DNA of 64,000 nucleotides from Pseudescherichia sp032055545 (GTDB lineage: Bacteria; Pseudomonadota; Gammaproteobacteria; Enterobacterales; Enterobacteriaceae), in contig DAMBQR010000005.1 of NCBI GenBank assembly GCA_032055545.1, positions 1-64,000 of the forward strand, in the 5' to 3' direction. The notes beneath the pieces are model-generated. The model worked only from the letters and a program-made list of their open reading frames with translations. It searched no databases and was not told the origin of the DNA. Both the position numbers and the translations under genes were made by a program. Positions 60,369 to 64,000 of the stretch are shown one piece after another; the first letter of the stretch is position 1; the number at the start of each line of letters is the position of its first letter.

Positions 60369-61567
60369 GCGTCTTGCTCCTGAGTCAGCTCTTCGACGGT
60401 GGCGCTAAAGAGGGTGCGAACCCGCTGGCCCTGCGCCTCGTCCGGCTCTTCCAGCGCCAGGCGGCGCTCGAAAACCTCCTCCACGCGCAGCTCGCTGAGG
60501 GTCTCCCGCAGCTCGCCCGCCATCATCCGCTGGCGCTGCTCACGGCTGCGGCGCACCAGCAGCACCTCGACCGGCAGATCCTCGGTCATGGCCTGGATCC
60601 GGCGCTGCATATCCGTCAGCCAGTCGTCGGTGGTGATTTCGATATCGAGCCACACCGGCGGCGACGCGGGGGCGTCGCGCCACTGCGCAAGCTGCTGGCC
60701 GATGGTGGCGAGATCGCCCTTGATCACCGCCAGCTGCTGGGTGACCGGCACGGTCAGGGGGGTAATGTTCGTCAGCCTGCCGTCGGCGAAGGTCACCAGG
60801 TTAACGCTTTTCGCCTTGCCGGTTTCATCGAAGCTGAGGGCAATGGGCGAGCCGCAGTAGCGGATATGATCCTGACCGCCAATCACCTGCGGACGGTGGA
60901 TGTGCCCGAGAGCGATGTAATCCACAGGCGGAAAGTTTTGCGCCGGGAAGGCGTCCAGGGTACCAATATAGATGTCGCGCACCGCGTCGCTTTTGCTGGC
61001 CCCGACGGTGGTCAGGTGGCCGCTGGCGATAATCGACAGCGCGGCATCGCCACGCAGGGCGCAGGCCTGCTGGTACTGCTGCTGATAGTAATCGGTGATC
61101 GCCGCCAGCAGATGCTGCTGCTTCTCGCTGCCGGAGAGACCCGCCTGGCTGGTGACGATGTCGCGCGGGCGTAAAAACGGCACCGGGCAGAAGACCGCGC
61201 CGGGCGCGCCGTCGCGCTGCTTAAGAATAAACGGCGCACAGCCTGCTGCCGCCACTACGGTGGTGTGCAAAAAGGCCAGGATCTCTCGCGACTCGTTCAG
61301 GGTCGCTACCGAGTCGTGGTTGCCCGCCAGCACCACCAGGTGGCAGCCGGCCTGCTGGAGCTGAACCACGAAGCGGTAGTAGAGTTCGCGGGCGTAGCTG
61401 GGGGGCGAGCCGGTATCAAAGATATCGCCAGCGACGATAATCGCATCGACCTGCTGGGCCTGGGCCGTCTCCAGCAGCCAGTCAAGAAAGGCGGCGTGTT
61501 CTGCGGCCCGGCTCTTGCTGTAAAAGTTTTGGCCGAGGTGCCAGTCAGAGGTATGAAGGATGCGCAT
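60365..61567 (-). CDS. sbcD: SbcD nuclease subunit
   Basis: 400 residues, Mre11-like metallophosphoesterase. Metal-binding motifs in order: DWHLGQ (residues 7-12), AGDIFDTG (about 46), GNHDS (about 82), ASGHL and GHIHRP (about 219-224). First gene of sbcD-sbcC, diverging from phoB. The protein ends VEELTQEQDA, overlapping sbcC. Confidence 0.97.
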   Translation of the reverse strand: MRILHTSDWHLGQNFYSKSRAAEHAAFLDWLLETAQAQQVDAIIVAGDIFDTGSPPSYARELYYRFVVQLQQAGCHLVVLAGNHDSVATLNESREILAFLHTTVVAAAGCAPFILKQRDGAPGAVFCPVPFLRPRDIVTSQAGLSGSEKQQHLLAAITDYYQQQYQQACALRGDAALSIIASGHLTTVGASKSDAVRDIYIGTLDAFPAQNFPPVDYIALGHIHRPQVIGGQDHIRYCGSPIALSFDETGKAKSVNLVTFADGRLTNITPLTVPVTQQLAVIKGDLATIGQQLAQWRDAPASPPVWLDIEITTDDWLTDMQRRIQAMTEDLPVEVLLVRRSREQRQRMMAGELRETLSELRVEEVFERRLALEEPDEAQGQRVRTLFSATVEELTQEQDA

Positions 61568-61684
61568 ATTCGTTCCATGGCAAAAAAGCGTAAGGCGGAT
61601 TATAAACGTTTAGGCACAGCGGGAAAGCGGCGATCGTCTTCTGGTTGTCATCTGCATTTTTTCAGATTCATAATGCCTTCACGC

Positions 61685-61713
61685 TTTTCATAAATCTGTC
61701 ATAAATCTGACGC
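61685..61713 (+). promoter_or_regulatory. Pho boxes upstream of phoB
   Basis: TTTTCATAAATCTGTCAT (61685-61702) fits the PhoB consensus, and a second partly overlapping copy CTGTCATAAATCTGACGC follows (61696-61713). The sequence is nearly identical to the E. coli phoB promoter and predicts autoactivation of phoBR. Confidence 0.93.
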
Positions 61714-61757
61714 ATAATGCGACGCAACATATTGATTACAACTATATAGGGCAAACC

Positions 61758-62447
61758 ATGGCGAGACGTATTCTGGTCGTAGAGGATGAGGCCCCCATTC
61801 GGGAGATGGTCTGCTTCGTGCTCGAGCAAAACGGCTTTCAGCCTGTTGAAGCGGAAGATTATGACAGTGCAGTGAACCAGCTCAACGAGCCGTGGCCCGA
61901 TCTCATCCTGCTCGACTGGATGCTGCCTGGCGGCTCCGGCATTCAGTTTATCAAGCACCTGAAACGTGAAAACATGACCCGGGATATTCCTGTTATGATG
62001 CTCACCGCGCGCGGTGAAGAGGAAGATCGCGTCCGTGGCCTGGAGACCGGGGCGGATGATTACATTACCAAACCCTTCTCGCCGAAGGAGCTGGTGGCGC
62101 GTATCAAAGCCGTGATGCGCCGTATCTCGCCGATGGCGGTGGAAGAGGTGATTGAGATGCAGGGTCTGAGCCTCGATCCCACCTCTCACCGGGTGATGAC
62201 CGGCGAAAACCCGCTCGACATGGGGCCGACGGAGTTTAAGCTCCTGCACTTCTTTATGACTCACCCGGAGCGTGTCTACAGCCGTGAACAGCTGCTGAAC
62301 CACGTCTGGGGAACCAACGTCTACGTTGAGGATCGCACGGTGGACGTGCATATTCGCCGCCTGCGTAAAGCGCTGGAGCTAAGTGGCCATGACCGTATGG
62401 TGCAGACCGTTCGCGGCACGGGTTACCGTTTTTCGACCCGTTTCTAA
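61758..62447 (+). CDS. phoB: Phosphate regulon response regulator PhoB
   Basis: 229 residues, E. coli length. Receiver domain with the acidic pocket VVEDEAP (about 8-12) and the phosphorylated Asp in ILLDWMLPGG (about 54), followed by a winged-helix DNA-binding domain (about 130-229, ending VRGTGYRFSTRF). It activates Pho-box genes such as phoE at 11.2 kb. Start ATG lies 44 bases after the Pho boxes; phoR follows 21 bases downstream. Confidence 0.98.
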   Translation: MARRILVVEDEAPIREMVCFVLEQNGFQPVEAEDYDSAVNQLNEPWPDLILLDWMLPGGSGIQFIKHLKRENMTRDIPVMMLTARGEEEDRVRGLETGADDYITKPFSPKELVARIKAVMRRISPMAVEEVIEMQGLSLDPTSHRVMTGENPLDMGPTEFKLLHFFMTHPERVYSREQLLNHVWGTNVYVEDRTVDVHIRRLRKALELSGHDRMVQTVRGTGYRFSTRF

Positions 62448-62468
62448 TCATTGACTGGAGTGTGACGC

Positions 62469-63770
62469 GTGCTGGAACGGCTGTCATGGAAAAGGCTGGT
62501 CTTAGAGCTGTTTTTAAGCTGTATCCCGGCGCTGGTGCTTGGAGCGATGTTTGGCTATCTGCCATGGTTTCTACTGGCCTCGGTCACCGGATTACTGATC
62601 TGGCACTTCTGGAACCTGCTTCAGCTCTCCTGGTGGCTGTGGGTGGATCGCAGTATGACCCCGCCGCCGGGGCATGGCAGCTGGGAGCCACTGCTCTACG
62701 GCCTGCACCAGATGCAGCTGCGCAACAAAAAGCGTCGTCGCGAGCTGGGCAGCCTGATCAAACGCTTTCGCAGCGGCGCGGAGTCGCTGCCGGATGCGGT
62801 GGTGCTCACCACCGAAGAGGGCGTGATCTTCTGGTGCAACGGCCTTGCCCAGCAGCTGCTGGGGCTTCGCTGGCCGGACGATAACGGCCAGAATATCCTC
62901 AACCTGCTGCGCTACCCCGAGTTTACCCAGTACCTGAAGCAGCAGACCTTCACTAAACCGCTCAACCTGGTGCTGAACAACGGACGGCATCTGGAGATCC
63001 GCGTCATGCCCTACAGCGAGCAGCAGCTGCTGATGGTCGCCCGCGACGTGACCCAGATGCACCAGCTGGAAGGGGCGCGACGCAACTTCTTTGCCAACGT
63101 CAGCCACGAGCTGCGCACGCCGCTAACGGTGCTGCAGGGTTATCTGGAGATGATGCAGGAGCAGACCCTGGCCGGCGCGACGCGGGAAAAGGCGCTGCAC
63201 ACCATGCGCGAGCAGACCTCCCGCATGGAGGGGCTGGTGAAGCAGCTGCTGACGCTGTCAAAAATTGAGGCCTCGCCGATTCAGGTGCTCGATGAGATCG
63301 TTGATGTCCCGATGATGCTGCGGGTCGTTGAGCGGGAGGCGCTAACTCTGAGTCAGCAGCGACAAACCTTTGAGTTCCACGTCGATAATGCCCTGAGGGT
63401 ATTGGGCAGCGATGAGCAGATGCGCAGCGCTATCTCTAACCTGGTTTACAACGCGGTGAACCATACCCCGCCCGGGACGCATATTACGGTCAACTGGCAG
63501 CGGGTAGAGGGTGGCGCAGAGTTCAGCGTTGAGGATAACGGACCGGGCATCGCCGCCGAACATATTCCACGCCTGACCGAGCGCTTCTACCGTGTCGATA
63601 AGGCGCGATCCCGCCAGACCGGCGGCAGCGGGCTGGGGCTGGCAATCGTTAAGCATGCGGTCAACCATCACGACAGCCGACTGGAAATCAGCAGCGAGCC
63701 AGGCAAAGGCACCCGATTTAGCTTCACGCTGCCGGAAAGATTGATTGCCAAATCCGCGCAGTCTGCTTAA
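62469..63770 (+). CDS. phoR: Phosphate regulon sensor kinase PhoR
   Basis: 433 residues (E. coli 431), start GTG 62469 with GGAG nine bases upstream. Two N-terminal transmembrane helices (about 10-55) without a real periplasmic domain, a charged linker, a PAS domain (about 95-195), the phosphoacceptor block NVSHELRTPL (His about 213) and the HATPase domain with N box (NLVYNAVNHTP), DNGPGI and GSGLGLAIVKH. Senses Pst transporter activity via PhoU. Confidence 0.97.
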   Translation: MLERLSWKRLVLELFLSCIPALVLGAMFGYLPWFLLASVTGLLIWHFWNLLQLSWWLWVDRSMTPPPGHGSWEPLLYGLHQMQLRNKKRRRELGSLIKRFRSGAESLPDAVVLTTEEGVIFWCNGLAQQLLGLRWPDDNGQNILNLLRYPEFTQYLKQQTFTKPLNLVLNNGRHLEIRVMPYSEQQLLMVARDVTQMHQLEGARRNFFANVSHELRTPLTVLQGYLEMMQEQTLAGATREKALHTMREQTSRMEGLVKQLLTLSKIEASPIQVLDEIVDVPMMLRVVEREALTLSQQRQTFEFHVDNALRVLGSDEQMRSAISNLVYNAVNHTPPGTHITVNWQRVEGGAEFSVEDNGPGIAAEHIPRLTERFYRVDKARSRQTGGSGLGLAIVKHAVNHHDSRLEISSEPGKGTRFSFTLPERLIAKSAQSA

Positions 63771-63790
63771 CGCTGTCAGCATACCTTTCC

Positions 63791-63824
63791 ACAGGCCGCC
63801 AAAAGCGGCCTGTTTGCTTTGCAC
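63791..63824 (+). terminator. Terminator of phoBR
   Basis: Nine-base-pair stem ACAGGCCGC/GCGGCCTGT with loop CAAAA, then TTGCTTTG, 20 bases after the phoR stop. Confidence 0.85.
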
Positions 63825-63967
63825 CTTTCAGCACCGCACCTCTTTTTCTGCGGCTGCTGCTTTTTTGTTCGCATGATTAGCCATGTGTTTTTCTTATAAT
63901 TAGCGTTTTATGCTGGTTATTCATTTTGCTGTGCGATAACCATCTGGTTTTGCGATCCCATCTTGCC

Positions 63968-63990
63968 TTTAAACGTTATAAGCGTTTAAA
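63968..63990. promoter_or_regulatory. AT-rich inverted repeat at the right edge
   Basis: Perfect 8-bp inverted repeat TTTAAACG/CGTTTAAA with loop TTATAAG. In K-12 brnQ follows phoR, so this may belong to its promoter region, but the gene is outside the window. The region 63825-64000 otherwise shows no gene. Confidence 0.4.
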
Positions 63991-64000
63991 TTGCGCCCCT

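Noticed and set aside
1..64000. CRISPR arrays and insertion sequences
   Set aside because: No regularly spaced repeat series, transposase frame or terminal inverted repeats with target duplication were seen. Only one REP unit and a short tandem repeat at the eat start were found.

Overview
The window is chromosomal DNA of a member of the Enterobacteriaceae that is not Escherichia. Most genes are close relatives of E. coli K-12 genes and keep the K-12 order from the distal end of an rrn operon (tRNA-Asp) through yafV-fadE-gmhA-yafJ-dpaA-dinB-pepD-gpt-frsA-crl-phoE-proBA-thrW, and again from hemB-ampH-sbmA-yaiW-ddlA through iraP-dgcC-proC-yaiI-aroL-yaiA-aroM-ppnP-rdgC-mak-sbcCD to phoBR. K-12 genes missing from these conserved stretches include ivy, phoA-psiF and araJ. 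The genus cannot be fixed from sequence reading alone; the mix (ornithine-lipid synthase fusion, short eat-eutBC operon, BlrP1-like BLUF-EAL protein, dgcC) fits the Enterobacter/Kosakonia/Pseudescherichia neighbourhood.

Layout. 1-17.7 kb: conserved housekeeping genes (fatty-acid oxidation, heptose synthesis, lesion bypass, peptide and purine salvage, sigma-S help by Crl, PhoE porin, proline synthesis), ending in a large membrane GGDEF-EAL protein. 17.96-23.0 kb: tRNA-Thr(CGU), a known integration hotspot, followed by an AT-richer defence-type block: a DUF2971 protein, an McrB-type AAA+ motor with a predicted PUA/EVE-like insertion, an McrC-type nuclease, and a fourth overlapping gene of unknown function. 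23.0-27.9 kb: a GntR/HutC regulator facing a complete ascorbate-type PTS (IIA, IIB, IIC) with clear HutC-type operators, then a YdhS-like flavoprotein. 28.1-29.6 kb: an AT-rich orphan type VI secretion cassette (Tlde1-like effector, membrane immunity candidate, Hcp). 29.7-34.9 kb: Ail/OmpX-like protein, orphan phage antirepressor, PAS-GGDEF cyclase, CinA-like amidase, BLUF-EAL photoreceptor. 34.9-40.4 kb: eat-eutB-eutC with a sigma-54-type promoter, and an OlsF-like bifunctional acyltransferase. 40.5-64 kb: return to conserved backbone.

Working together. Two Pho-regulon members, phoE and phoBR, each carry a Pho box, and the regulator pair itself lies at the right end. Four c-di-GMP enzymes (one composite GGDEF-EAL, two cyclases, one light-gated phosphodiesterase) are spread over the window. 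Ethanolamine import and deamination is organised as a nitrogen-scavenging operon with no microcompartment or acetaldehyde genes. The accessory content (McrBC-type block, T6SS cassette, phage regulator, PTS) is concentrated between 18 and 33 kb, so this interval downstream of thrW is the variable zone of the region. No CRISPR array, insertion sequence or integrase was seen.
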